The notes beneath the pieces were generated by a model. It saw nothing but the letters and a program-made list of their open reading frames with translations. It was not told the DNA's origin and ran no database searches. Below are positions 1-6,171 of a DNA stretch of 8,197 nt, in pieces. This DNA comes from Bacillota bacterium (GTDB lineage: Bacteria > Bacillota > Dehalobacteriia > UBA4068), in assembly GCA_017439615.1 (NCBI GenBank), contig JAFSIU010000147.1, positions 1-8,197 on the forward strand. Direction: 5' to 3'. Within the stretch, counting starts at the first letter, position 1. Each line of letters opens with the position of its first letter. Made by a program: the position numbers and the translations under genes.

Positions 1-120
1 AAGTATATTCCCAAAATAATGTTATCTTTACAAAATGCAGATTTATCTCAATATAAGGATAGTATGCGTCCATTGATTGAAAAGGACATAGCAGAAACCA
101 AGGCAGCATTGACAAAATAA
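1..120 (+). CDS. C-terminal end of an unrecognised protein (5' end outside window)
   Basis: Frame 1 is open from the first base to a TAA at 118-120 and gives 39 residues beginning KYIPKIML and ending AETKAALTK. The tail is hydrophilic and helix-like, with no cysteine and no motif I recognise. Its direction fits the hairpin at 157-185, which would terminate + strand transcription just downstream. Base composition is more A/T-rich than in the neighbouring genes. No function can be assigned from so short a C-terminus. It could in principle be a chance open frame, although the stop followed 37 nt later by a terminator-like hairpin argues for a real gene end. Confidence 0.6.
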   Translation, partial: KYIPKIMLSLQNADLSQYKDSMRPLIEKDIAETKAALTK

Positions 121-156
121 ATTCACTTTTATCGAGCAGTATTATCTGTGAATATG

Positions 157-185
157 CCTCCCTCCGTCATTTCGACGAAGGGAGG
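157..185 (+). terminator. Rho-independent terminator or hairpin after the partial gene
   Basis: CCTCCCT and CGTC (left arm) pair with GACG and AGGGAGG (right arm), giving 11 pairs with one C-A mismatch and a 5-nt loop (ATTTC). The + strand continues TTGTTTATTA, a modest U-rich tail that suits the gene ending at 120. On the minus strand the hairpin also lies 44 nt beyond the DegV stop and might act bidirectionally, but the minus strand tail is poorer in U. The GTCATTTCGACGAAGGG core resembles a type of dispersed intergenic hairpin seen in many Firmicutes genomes. Confidence 0.7.
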
Positions 186-229
186 TTGTTTATTACCTAA
201 ATCAGTCCAAAAGGTAAAAGGGAGAAATA

Positions 230-1078
230 TTATTCTGCAATGAAAAGCACGCCCAGTGTTCCGGGTCCGCAATGGCTGGAGATGACTCCACCTGCGCGCG
301 AGATGAGTATCTCATCAAAATGCTGCAGAGAAAGCAGATATTCGGCGATCTGCGAAATGATCTGCTCGTTGCAGCCCGAATGAGTGATGAAAACTCTCTT
401 TGGCATGGCAGTCATCAATTCAGGCTCAAGCTCCCTGACATAAGCAAGGATAGCCTTATCGGTTTTGCCTTTATATTTTTTTGCAGGAGACATTTTGCCA
501 TTCTTAACTATGATTTTAGGATGCAGGTGCAGCATGCTGCCTGCCAAAGCTGCCACCGCACCACAGCGTCCGCCGCGATGAAGATAGGTGAGGGTGTCTA
601 CAACAAAGCTTGCCCTGACCTTTGGCTTGAGAGCTTCAATATGGGCAATGATTTCAGAAGCACTTTTCCCTGCCTGTGCCATTTCGGCAGCCTCCAGCAC
701 CAAAATACCAATGCCTGTGGAGAGATTCTCGGAATCGATGATGTGTATTTGCTCCTGTTTGCCAATGGCTTCGGCTGCCAGACGCATCACATTTGCGGAG
801 GTCGACATCTGTTCCGAAATAGCAAAGCAGATCAGCTCGTCAGCATTTTTGCAGAGCCTTGTGAACAATTCCGTTGCCCTTGCCATCGAGGGTGCAGCAG
901 TCTGCGGAGTCGATTTATTTGCTTCTGCCCAGCTGTATATCTCTTCGGGAGAAATATTGATGCCGTCTTCATATTCATTTTCGCCCAGATGGATGAAAAG
1001 CGGCAGTATGGCAATATCAAGTTTTTGCAGCAGCTCACGCGGCAGATCGCAGGTGCTGTCCGAAACTATTCTTATCAT
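230..1078 (-). CDS. DegV family fatty-acid-binding protein (FakB-like)
   Basis: A 282-residue protein, the usual length for DegV/FakB proteins. These bind a fatty acid in the cytoplasm and present it to the FakA kinase for phosphorylation before phospholipid synthesis. Visible family signatures are the N-terminal IVSDSTCDLP (residues 4-13), the binding-loop region QTAAPS (59-64, the usual TSQPS position), ISEQMSTSAN (87-96, where many members read SGTY), DTLTYLHRGGR (161-171), ITHSGCNEQ (231-239), and the C-terminal SSHCGPGTLGV (267-277) with the conserved His-x-GPG. The start at 1078 is chosen because GAGGAG sits 6 nt upstream; the in-frame ATG at 1105 has no ribosome binding site and would add nine atypical residues. 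It appears monocistronic, between a terminator on its promoter side and the hairpin at 157-185. No fakA lies in the window, so FakB function is inferred from the family. Lipid specificity is unknown. Confidence 0.94.
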   Translation of the reverse strand: MIRIVSDSTCDLPRELLQKLDIAILPLFIHLGENEYEDGINISPEEIYSWAEANKSTPQTAAPSMARATELFTRLCKNADELICFAISEQMSTSANVMRLAAEAIGKQEQIHIIDSENLSTGIGILVLEAAEMAQAGKSASEIIAHIEALKPKVRASFVVDTLTYLHRGGRCGAVAALAGSMLHLHPKIIVKNGKMSPAKKYKGKTDKAILAYVRELEPELMTAMPKRVFITHSGCNEQIISQIAEYLLSLQHFDEILISRAGGVISSHCGPGTLGVLFIAE

Positions 1079-1084
1079 TTTTAT

Positions 1085-1090
1085 CTCCTC
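1085..1090 (-). promoter_or_regulatory. Ribosome binding site fixing the DegV start
   Basis: The minus strand reads GAGGAG, then six bases, then the ATG at 1078. It lies inside the longer open frame, which could start at 1105, and so decides in favour of the internal ATG. Confidence 0.85.
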
Positions 1091-1117
1091 AATATTATTA
1101 TGCATTTTTTTGCCAAA

Positions 1118-1177
1118 ATTATAATACCTGCCCTTTTTTAACCCTTTTTTAATTGATTATTAACTGAATATTAACTG
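1118..1177 (-). promoter_or_regulatory. Upstream region of degV: -10 box and paired direct repeats
   Basis: A perfect TATAAT lies on the minus strand at 1123-1118, about 40 nt before the ATG. No good -35 box is found 16-18 bp upstream. Instead that place holds two tandem copies of TTAAAAAAGGG (1152-1131 on the minus strand, 11-bp period). Further upstream are two copies of CAGTTAATA, also 11 bp apart (1177-1158). A weak -35 next to helically phased direct repeats is the layout expected of an activator-dependent promoter. The -10 and the repeats are seen directly; the regulatory role is inference. Confidence 0.45.
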
Positions 1178-1208
1178 TATACGATACATATACTCAGTCA
1201 AATTGAGA

Positions 1209-1236
1209 AAAGCACACCTTTCGCGGGGTGTGCTTT
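1209..1236 (-). terminator. Intrinsic terminator of the spore-coat-like operon
   Basis: AAAGCACACC at 1209-1218 pairs perfectly with GGTGTGCTTT at 1227-1236 (10 bp, 8-nt loop). On the minus strand the stem is followed by TTTTCTCAATTT. The stem starts within the TGA stop of the gene that ends at 1236, so the operon terminates immediately after translation ends. Confidence 0.9.
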
Positions 1237-2171
1237 CATAACGATATCCTGTCTTTGAGCTGCAGCGCCCTTTCTTCCAAAAGCAGCAGCTCGGCAAAGT
1301 CTTCCCCCGTGAGCTGCTGCTCATGCCAATCGCTGATCCCATAGATAAATTCCATCGGCAGCTGCACAAGCAGACGCAGCATTGCCTTTTCATCCCGCGA
1401 AAGCCTGCGCCTCTTTTCATATTCGCCGAGCATCGAATGAATGAGTCCCGGCTCTTTTCCAAGCTTAAGCAGTGCATAATGCAGCAGATATGCCAAGTCC
1501 CAGACCGGCAGACCGTATGAAGCATTGGCAAAATCCCTGATCAACAGCTCGCCATAGAATTCGCAAAGAGTCTGTGTACGGAATCTGCCATGTATGACCT
1601 GCTTTTGCTCTTTTGCCGCTTCGCAAAGCTCCTTCATCAAACCGTTATCACATTTTTCAAAGTTTTTTTGTGCCTGCTGACAGAGCTTTTCATATATCGG
1701 CAGCATATGCAGAGTCATTGGCGGCGGCGCTTGTTCGGTGAGCCAGAAGGCATATTCAAGCGGTGAATTGATGTTTTCCAGTGGTGCTCCCGGTATTTCC
1801 AGCCCCTCCGCCGCATTATGAAATTCTGCCAGCAATCCCGCCATATTCAAAAAGCTGAATTCTTTTTCGGAAACAGCACTGCTTTCGGCATAATAATCGG
1901 TAAGATATGCCCCATAATCTCCCCAGATGGCATAAGCATCTCCATATTTGTTGGGAATGAAGCGCGCTCCGCGTGAAAAGCCCCTTTGATAAAGATATTT
2001 CTGTAGACAAAAGCCAAAAGCAGCTTCATTCAACGGTGCGATATGCAGAAGCTTTTTACCGCCAAAAGACTCAAAGAGAAAGCCCTCCTTGCTTTGCCGC
2101 GGCTCACCCTGCATATCCCATTGCTTTCCAAGCAGCAGGATCTGATTGAAATTCGGAAAATCTTTTTTCAT
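1236..2171 (-). CDS. CotS/YsxE-like kinase-fold spore coat protein (second copy, catalytic Asp lost)
   Basis: A 311-residue protein with the outline of the aminoglycoside-phosphotransferase/CotS fold. The N-lobe part includes YAIWGDYGAYLTDYY (80-94), where CotS proteins have a Y-L-T-x-W-like segment. Then come LLAEFHNAAEGLE (113-125, the family's F-H-x-A-x-G-F stretch), VIHGRFRTQTL (192-202), LLIRDFANASYG (209-220) and LPVWDLAYLLHYAL (221-234). The catalytic loop HGD-xxxx-N reads H194-G195-R196 with T201 at the Asn position, so the general base and one metal ligand are replaced, while D213 (DFG-like) and W224-D225-L remain. It is therefore probably a structural or regulatory pseudokinase. It starts 9 nt after the upstream gene, and its GAGG ribosome site overlaps that gene's TGA, suggesting translational coupling. 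It is a paralogue of the upstream gene. The spore-coat assignment rests on fold plus the neighbouring LysM protein; a plain phosphotransferase-like protein is the alternative. Confidence 0.65.
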   Translation of the reverse strand: MKKDFPNFNQILLLGKQWDMQGEPRQSKEGFLFESFGGKKLLHIAPLNEAAFGFCLQKYLYQRGFSRGARFIPNKYGDAYAIWGDYGAYLTDYYAESSAVSEKEFSFLNMAGLLAEFHNAAEGLEIPGAPLENINSPLEYAFWLTEQAPPPMTLHMLPIYEKLCQQAQKNFEKCDNGLMKELCEAAKEQKQVIHGRFRTQTLCEFYGELLIRDFANASYGLPVWDLAYLLHYALLKLGKEPGLIHSMLGEYEKRRRLSRDEKAMLRLLVQLPMEFIYGISDWHEQQLTGEDFAELLLLEERALQLKDRISL

Positions 2172-2180
2172 AGCACTGCC

Positions 2181-3122
2181 TCACAAAAGCAATCTCTTGA
2201 CCCAGCGATTTTTCAGCTTTTCCTCCTCGCAGGCAGCGGAGAATTTTTGCAGGAAAACCGTTTGCTCAAAACCGCCCCGCAAATATCTGTTGATAATACC
2301 GAGCGGCAAAGCGGGCAGGAGCAGAGCCGCAAGCAGCAGATCCAATTCCTCGCGCTCCAGACGGTTTTCTCTGTTATATGCCTTCAATGCTTTCAATGCC
2401 GTATTCCCTGCATAATTTTCCATGCCTGCGGTCTGCAGCAGAAGCTCGCTCAAATCGCATATTCCGCCGCCTGCCCTGCATTCGCTGATATCTGAAATGA
2501 AAATATTCTCGTTCTCTGTGGTCAAAAATTTCAGCTGTCCTCCAAGATTGAAACCGCCGCGCCGCCGGTATACTTTTTGCAGCTTGGCTTCCTTTTGCGG
2601 ATTGAAGCCTGCCAATGCTGCAGAGGTGCTCTGCAGCAAATAAGAAAAATCCTGTGACAGCTGTTCGTCAAGACAAGTCAGGCATTGCAGCTGCAAAAGC
2701 CTTTTGGCGATTTTTTGTCCGGCGAAGCTGACAGAAGACATTTTTTCTGCCTGAAAGCCTTTTGATGCTTTGTGAAAGGCGCCGAGAAAGGCTGCTGCTT
2801 CTATACATTTTTCTTCATTGTCAAAAGCAAGGCTTGCATCTCCAAAATCATCTGTCAGATAATAATAGCCATTGAATGCAGGTACAATAAATTCTCCGAA
2901 GCGGTTTTTTATGGGACGGGGAATAGCAGTAAATCCGTGCATCACCAAGTGCTCACAAATCAATCGCGCCGTTTTTGCCTGTTTTTCGCTTTCGCAAATG
3001 AAAAGTCTGCGTTTTCCATGCGAGGTTTGCAGGATATAGCCATTATCTGATTTTTTATATGCAATTATTTCTGCCTGCCATTCGCGCAGGGCAGCATAAT
3101 CAAGAATATTCTCCTGCATCAT
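2181..3122 (-). CDS. CotS/YsxE-like kinase-fold spore coat protein (first copy, strongly diverged)
   Basis: A 313-residue protein of the same fold as its downstream neighbour. Landmarks are FIVPAFNGYYYLTDDF (78-93), AAFLGAFHKASKGF (110-123, equivalent to the family's F-H-x-A-x-G-F), VYRRRGGFNLGGQL (184-197, the catalytic-loop position), NIFISDISECRAGG (206-219) and ICDLSELLLQT (221-231). At the HGD-xxxx-N position it reads R188-G189-G190, with G195/Q196 for the Asn, so His and Asp are both lost; D211 and D223 are retained. It is thus even less likely to be an active kinase than the second copy. The open frame runs up to 3260, but that would overlap the upstream gene by 119 nt and add low-quality sequence. 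The ATG pair at 3122/3119 follows AAGGCAAGG on the minus strand, 19 nt after the upstream stop, and is preferred (3119 gives better spacing). Middle gene of a three-gene operon. Confidence 0.6.
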   Translation of the reverse strand: MMQENILDYAALREWQAEIIAYKKSDNGYILQTSHGKRRLFICESEKQAKTARLICEHLVMHGFTAIPRPIKNRFGEFIVPAFNGYYYLTDDFGDASLAFDNEEKCIEAAAFLGAFHKASKGFQAEKMSSVSFAGQKIAKRLLQLQCLTCLDEQLSQDFSYLLQSTSAALAGFNPQKEAKLQKVYRRRGGFNLGGQLKFLTTENENIFISDISECRAGGGICDLSELLLQTAGMENYAGNTALKALKAYNRENRLEREELDLLLAALLLPALPLGIINRYLRGGFEQTVFLQKFSAACEEEKLKNRWVKRLLL

Positions 3123-3141
3123 AACCTTGCCTTTCTTTGTT

Positions 3142-3987
3142 TCAGCTAGGAATGGAAAGCAGCATTCCGACCGTGATCTCTCCATCCTCCAAATTATTGA
3201 GCTGCGATATTTGCGCTGCGGGCACCTGCATTTTTTCAGCAATGCTCCAAAGGCTGTCACCCTCGCGCACTCTGTAAAATTTCATACAATAGCCACCGCT
3301 TTCTTTTTTGCTTCGCGAAGAAGTCTGCTGACGAAAACGCGATGCAAAGCGTGGCGTTTCATTCATGCTGCTGATTTCTGTTTTTTCTGCGCAGTCCGGG
3401 TTTTCTGCTGTCTCCTGTTTTGGGGGCTTGGCATTGTTATCTGCTGCTATTTCGCATTGACAGAGCTCTTCTGCTTCGGCGGTTTCTTCTTTAGGCTGCT
3501 CTTCAGTCAAAAGCTCCATCAGACTTTCAGGCTTTTCGGCTTCTGCAGAATATATTTCCTCTGCGGAGCATTCCGTCTGCAATTCTGCATGGAATTCCAT
3601 ATTTATCTCCAAGGCGCGAGGTGAGATTATGCTGTGTCGCAGTTTGCCAAGCCGCAAGCCGATTATCTTTTCCTCTGTGGCAAGCTGCTCGCAAAGCTCC
3701 ACGGGGCATTGCAATGTCAAAAAATGCTGCAGCTGCTTTATTTGCGGCTCACAGGCTGCCTCATCAAGCAAAAGCAACAGCTTTTCATAGCTGCATTCCT
3801 CCGGAGAATCTGCGGCAAGTGTGAGATAGGCAAGGCGGAATTCCGCTATCCCTTCTGCACTGAAAAGCTCTCCCTCCTGATGAATTTTTTGCCAGCGGCA
3901 TTCCGCTTCCAGCTTTTCTGTTTTCAGCAGCATCGGTGCGCCTTCGGGTATCACCAAGGTCTTGTCTGTGAAGAAGCTGATATCCAT
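3142..3987 (-). CDS. SpoVID/SipL-like spore coat morphogenetic protein with C-terminal LysM domain
   Basis: A 281-residue protein in three parts. Residues 1 to about 135 form a beta-rich globular region starting with a FFTDKTLVIPEGAP segment, similar in character to the N-terminal domain of SpoVID/SipL-type encasement proteins. About 136-230 is a Glu-rich, low-complexity linker ending in a basic, Ser-rich patch (RFRQQTSSRSKK). Residues 235-281 are a full LysM domain beginning YRVREGDSLWSIAEK and ending in GMLLSIP, which binds peptidoglycan-type glycans. There is no signal peptide, as expected for a protein made in the mother cell that coats the forespore from the cytoplasmic side. The start has a perfect AAGGAGG 6 nt upstream (3994-4000). 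It leads an operon with two CotS/YsxE-like genes. Bacillus subtilis has the same order (spoVID then ysxE), which is the main support for the role. Alternative: a generic cytoplasmic LysM protein. Confidence 0.65.
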   Translation of the reverse strand: MDISFFTDKTLVIPEGAPMLLKTEKLEAECRWQKIHQEGELFSAEGIAEFRLAYLTLAADSPEECSYEKLLLLLDEAACEPQIKQLQHFLTLQCPVELCEQLATEEKIIGLRLGKLRHSIISPRALEINMEFHAELQTECSAEEIYSAEAEKPESLMELLTEEQPKEETAEAEELCQCEIAADNNAKPPKQETAENPDCAEKTEISSMNETPRFASRFRQQTSSRSKKESGGYCMKFYRVREGDSLWSIAEKMQVPAAQISQLNNLEDGEITVGMLLSIPS

Positions 3988-4060
3988 TTTTATCCTCCTT
4001 GCAGTTTTTCTTTTTCTATTTTTATGCCGCAGGGCAGCGGCTTATGTCATAGCAACCCGC

Positions 4061-4087
4061 ACCAAACAAAAGATATAAGCATAAAAT
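4061..4087 (+). promoter_or_regulatory. Possible sporulation-sigma (SigK/SigE-type) promoter of the P-loop gene
   Basis: In the 133-bp divergent gap (3988-4120) the + strand has AC at 4061-4062, 17 bp, then CATAAAAT at 4080-4087. This fits the AC-N17-CATAnnnT pattern of SigK promoters, and the -10 also resembles that of SigE. It lies 33 nt before the ATG at 4121. No canonical SigA pair was found here. For the opposite operon, the minus strand has a CATAAAAAT-like box near 4027 on the edge of a 5-bp hairpin (4026-4041), with no convincing -35. The match is seen in the sequence; promoter function and the sigma assignment are inference. Confidence 0.35.
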
Positions 4088-4120
4088 TGTGAAAGAAAAA
4101 GAAATCAGGAAGTGATATAA

Positions 4121-5176
4121 ATGAAAACAGATAAACATCTTTTCCCCGGCGCCAACACACCGCAGGGTTTTCATTCCTTTTATCATGAAGGGCTTGCCGA
4201 TCTGCAAAGAGTTTTCATTCTCAAAGGCGGTCCCGGCGTAGGAAAATCTACCTTGATGCGCAAAATCGCTGCTGAGTTGTCAAATTTTGGCTATTCGACG
4301 GAGCTGTGGCAATGCTCATCTGACAGCTCCTCACTGGATGGTGTGATCTGCCGCGAGGCGGGGCTTGCTGTGATCGACGGCACAGCTCCGCATATAGTAG
4401 ACCCTCGCTTTCCCGGTGTTTGTGAGGAAATAGTCAATCTTGGAGAATTCTGGGATGAAGATGTCCTGCAGGCCAATGGAGAAGCTATTATGGCGCTTTT
4501 CAAGTCCATAGCGGAGGAGTTTTCTTGTGGCTATCAGTTTTTGATACAGGCGGCACAAAGCCGTAATGAGCTGCAGAAGTCTTGCGAGTGTGAATATGAT
4601 GCCAAGCTTGAGCAGGAGCTTTTGAATGAGCTTTTTGCTGCGCCGCCGCCCTTAAGATTCTTTTCTTCTGCCATAACAGATAAAGGCATCATATCCTATG
4701 CTGAAAGCATAAGCTCCGCTTGTAAAAAACGCTTTTTGCTGCAGGGCAATCAAAACGGCATTGCTGCGGTGCTGCTGGCAGCTGTTTCTGATGCTGCGCA
4801 GAAAAAAGGCTTGGCAGTGGAGGAATATTACAGTCCCTTTGATGCACAGAGTCTGGAAATGCTTGTCATCCCGAGTCTTTCAGCTGCTGTGATAGATATG
4901 ACACAACCGCATATCAGGCTGCGGGCAAGAGTGGGGGATATCAAAAAAGATTTGTCATTGCCTCTGCCGCAGCACGGTTTCGGTCATGCACAGGAATATC
5001 TGAATTCTTTTGAGCAGCAGCTTGAAAAAACAGCAGAATGCTTTCGCCGCGCCAAAGAGCAGCATGATAAATTGGAGGCATTTTATACTCAGGCAATGGA
5101 TTTTGACGGAGTGAATGACAAGGTGAGATATTTGATTGATAAAATAATGCAGCTTCTAAAAGAACAAGGAAAATAA
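4121..5176 (+). CDS. Tandem P-loop ATPase, PRK06851-type, with degenerate second P-loop
   Basis: A 351-residue cytoplasmic protein built of two related halves. The first half reads FPGANTPQGF (8-17) and then VFILKGGPGVGKSTL (31-45), a perfect Walker A (G36-x4-G41-K42-S43). The second half repeats the layout: SAITDKGI (183-190), KRFLLQGNQNGIAAVLL (203-219) and then GLAVEEYYSPFDAQ (230-243). It mirrors GYSTELWQCSSDSS (57-70) of the first half, and both halves go on to an A-V-I-D segment followed by P-H-I. The second Walker A is ruined: the Lys-Ser/Thr pair is replaced by Ile-Ala. A charged, helical C-terminus (about 290-351) follows. The family is conserved in spore-forming Firmicutes and, as far as I know, is uncharacterised; its substrate is unknown. 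The start has AGGAAGTGAT (4107-4116), 9 of 10 matches to AGGAGGTGAT. It is divergent from the coat-like operon and ends in its own terminator, so it is probably monocistronic. Confidence 0.85.
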   Translation: MKTDKHLFPGANTPQGFHSFYHEGLADLQRVFILKGGPGVGKSTLMRKIAAELSNFGYSTELWQCSSDSSSLDGVICREAGLAVIDGTAPHIVDPRFPGVCEEIVNLGEFWDEDVLQANGEAIMALFKSIAEEFSCGYQFLIQAAQSRNELQKSCECEYDAKLEQELLNELFAAPPPLRFFSSAITDKGIISYAESISSACKKRFLLQGNQNGIAAVLLAAVSDAAQKKGLAVEEYYSPFDAQSLEMLVIPSLSAAVIDMTQPHIRLRARVGDIKKDLSLPLPQHGFGHAQEYLNSFEQQLEKTAECFRRAKEQHDKLEAFYTQAMDFDGVNDKVRYLIDKIMQLLKEQGK

Positions 5177-5210
5177 AAAAGCACAGTCTTTTTACAGACT
5201 GTGCTTTTTT
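5175..5210. terminator. Bidirectional intrinsic terminator between convergent genes
   Basis: AAAAAAGCACAGTCT (5175-5189) pairs perfectly with AGACTGTGCTTTTTT (5196-5210): 15 bp around a 6-nt loop TTTTAC. The outer A6/T6 pairs supply a U-tract in either direction, so it serves both the P-loop gene, whose TAA at 5174-5176 runs into the stem, and the LysR gene that stops at 5244 on the other strand. Confidence 0.95.
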
Positions 5211-5243
5211 GATATATTGAACTGTATTCGATTTAGAAGCCTT

Positions 5244-6137
5244 TTAGCAGTTAACAAAAGAATAGTTTTCAATAACAAATTTGCGAAAATCCGAAGCCTC
5301 TTTGCTGAATTGTCTGTCCTGCTTCCAGACCAGTCCATTATAGAAATTGGCGAAACTGTCTTGGAGTTCGATAGCAATGATCTTGTCCTTGTTATACTGT
5401 GAATTGCTGCCGGCAATGCAGACACCGACATTGCCTTCTACCAGCGAAAAGATTGCATCCTTGTTCAAAATGGAGCCATAATCCCTGATGTCATAGCCAT
5501 TGTTTTTCATATGTGTCGAGAACATTGTTCTGGCATATTCGCTGTAAAAAATGAAAACTTCATCATGCAGTTCTGACAGCATTAGGCTTTCCCTGGATGC
5601 CAGGGGATTTTCCTTGCTCATAAAGCAGCAATATTTTTCGGGTTTCAGCTTTTTGTGGGTGAGTGTATCTTCCTTTGCCAAGGCATATGAAATGCAGCTG
5701 AAGCCGAATTCCGCATCATTTTGCTTGAGCATATTGATGATGCCCGGCAGCTGGATCTGTGTGATCTGGAATTTGATTTTGTTGGGGTGCTTCTGCATAT
5801 ATGCATTGATGATCTGGCTGAAAAGATTGATGTCATAGTCGATTGCCACTGCCAGATTGATGGGATGGATCTCCGAATCCTTCAGATCCTTCAGCTCGTT
5901 TTCCGCCATATGCAGCTGGGAGATGATTTTGCGCGCATGCGGTACAAAAATCTCGCCGCCGCGGCTGAGTGCGATATTTCGTCCTCTTTTTTCGAAAAGC
6001 GTTGTGTCAAGCTCTTCTTCCAGTGCGGAAATAGAGCGATAAAGTCCGGGCTGTGAGATGTCCAGCTCGGCAGCGGCAGCTGTATAATTCAGCGTTTCTA
6101 CCAGAGTCAAAAAGTATTCAAGCTGGTTGATATTCAC
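5244..6137 (-). CDS. LysR-type transcriptional regulator, divergent from the AOR operon
   Basis: A 297-residue protein of the classic LysR length. It has an N-terminal winged helix-turn-helix (residues 2 to about 60: INQLEYFLTLVETLNYTAAA, then LDISQPGLYRSISALEEEL and LFEKRGRNIALSRGG), a linker helix (about 65-90), and a type 2 periplasmic-binding-like effector domain from about residue 95 (NLAVAIDYDINLFSQIINAY). The effector domain gives no clear ligand. The GTG at 6137 is chosen because AAGGAGG lies 7 nt upstream; the TTG at 6161 would place the ribosome site inside the coding sequence. It is divergent from the Fe-S/AOR operon and separated from it by 389 bp, the usual arrangement in which a LysR protein controls its neighbour and itself. 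A perfect inverted repeat right upstream (6152-6171) is a likely operator. It ends in the terminator at 5175-5210. Confidence 0.96.
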   Translation of the reverse strand: MNINQLEYFLTLVETLNYTAAAAELDISQPGLYRSISALEEELDTTLFEKRGRNIALSRGGEIFVPHARKIISQLHMAENELKDLKDSEIHPINLAVAIDYDINLFSQIINAYMQKHPNKIKFQITQIQLPGIINMLKQNDAEFGFSCISYALAKEDTLTHKKLKPEKYCCFMSKENPLASRESLMLSELHDEVFIFYSEYARTMFSTHMKNNGYDIRDYGSILNKDAIFSLVEGNVGVCIAGSNSQYNKDKIIAIELQDSFANFYNGLVWKQDRQFSKEASDFRKFVIENYSFVNC

Positions 6138-6144
6138 AAAAAAA

Positions 6145-6151
6145 CCTCCTT
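6145..6151 (-). promoter_or_regulatory. Ribosome binding site of the LysR gene, fixing a GTG start
   Basis: The minus strand reads AAGGAGG, seven bases, then GTG at 6137. This is a perfect anti-16S match and it excludes the upstream TTG codons at 6161 and 6158, which lie on its other side. Confidence 0.9.
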
Positions 6152-6171
6152 TTGTCAACAAAAATTGACAA
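6152..6171. promoter_or_regulatory. Perfect inverted repeat, candidate LysR operator
   Basis: TTGTCAA-N6-TTGACAA, with seven-base arms and no mismatch, lies directly next to the LysR ribosome site and 14 nt before its GTG. The right arm contains the TTGACA of the candidate + strand promoter, so a bound protein could control both directions. A second, imperfect A/T-rich palindrome (ACAtTTTT...AAAAtTGT) lies at 6211-6229 and could be an additional site. The repeats are seen directly; binding by the adjacent LysR protein is inferred from the general rule that these regulators bind interrupted dyads near their own gene. Confidence 0.5.

Noticed and set aside
1079..1105. Upstream ATG at 1105 as the DegV start
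   Set aside because: No ribosome site precedes it, the added residues are not DegV-like, and GAGGAG precedes the ATG at 1078.
272..1141. Long + strand open frame of 289 codons across the DegV gene
   Set aside because: It is antisense to a clear DegV gene, is Cys/His/Phe-rich with no family features, and has no ribosome site. It is a shadow frame.
3123..3260. Upstream start at 3260 for the first CotS-like gene
   Set aside because: It would overlap the LysM gene by 119 nt with Cys/Arg-rich sequence typical of an out-of-frame read. The ATG pair at 3122/3119 fits the operon spacing.
4026..4041. GCCGC-N6-GCGGC hairpin in the divergent gap as a terminator
   Set aside because: Only five pairs, lying between divergent promoters. 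Neither neighbouring gene ends here.
6138..6161. TTG start at 6161 for the LysR gene
   Set aside because: The AAGGAGG at 6145-6151 would lie inside the coding sequence. The GTG at 6137 has ideal spacing and gives the normal LysR N-terminus.
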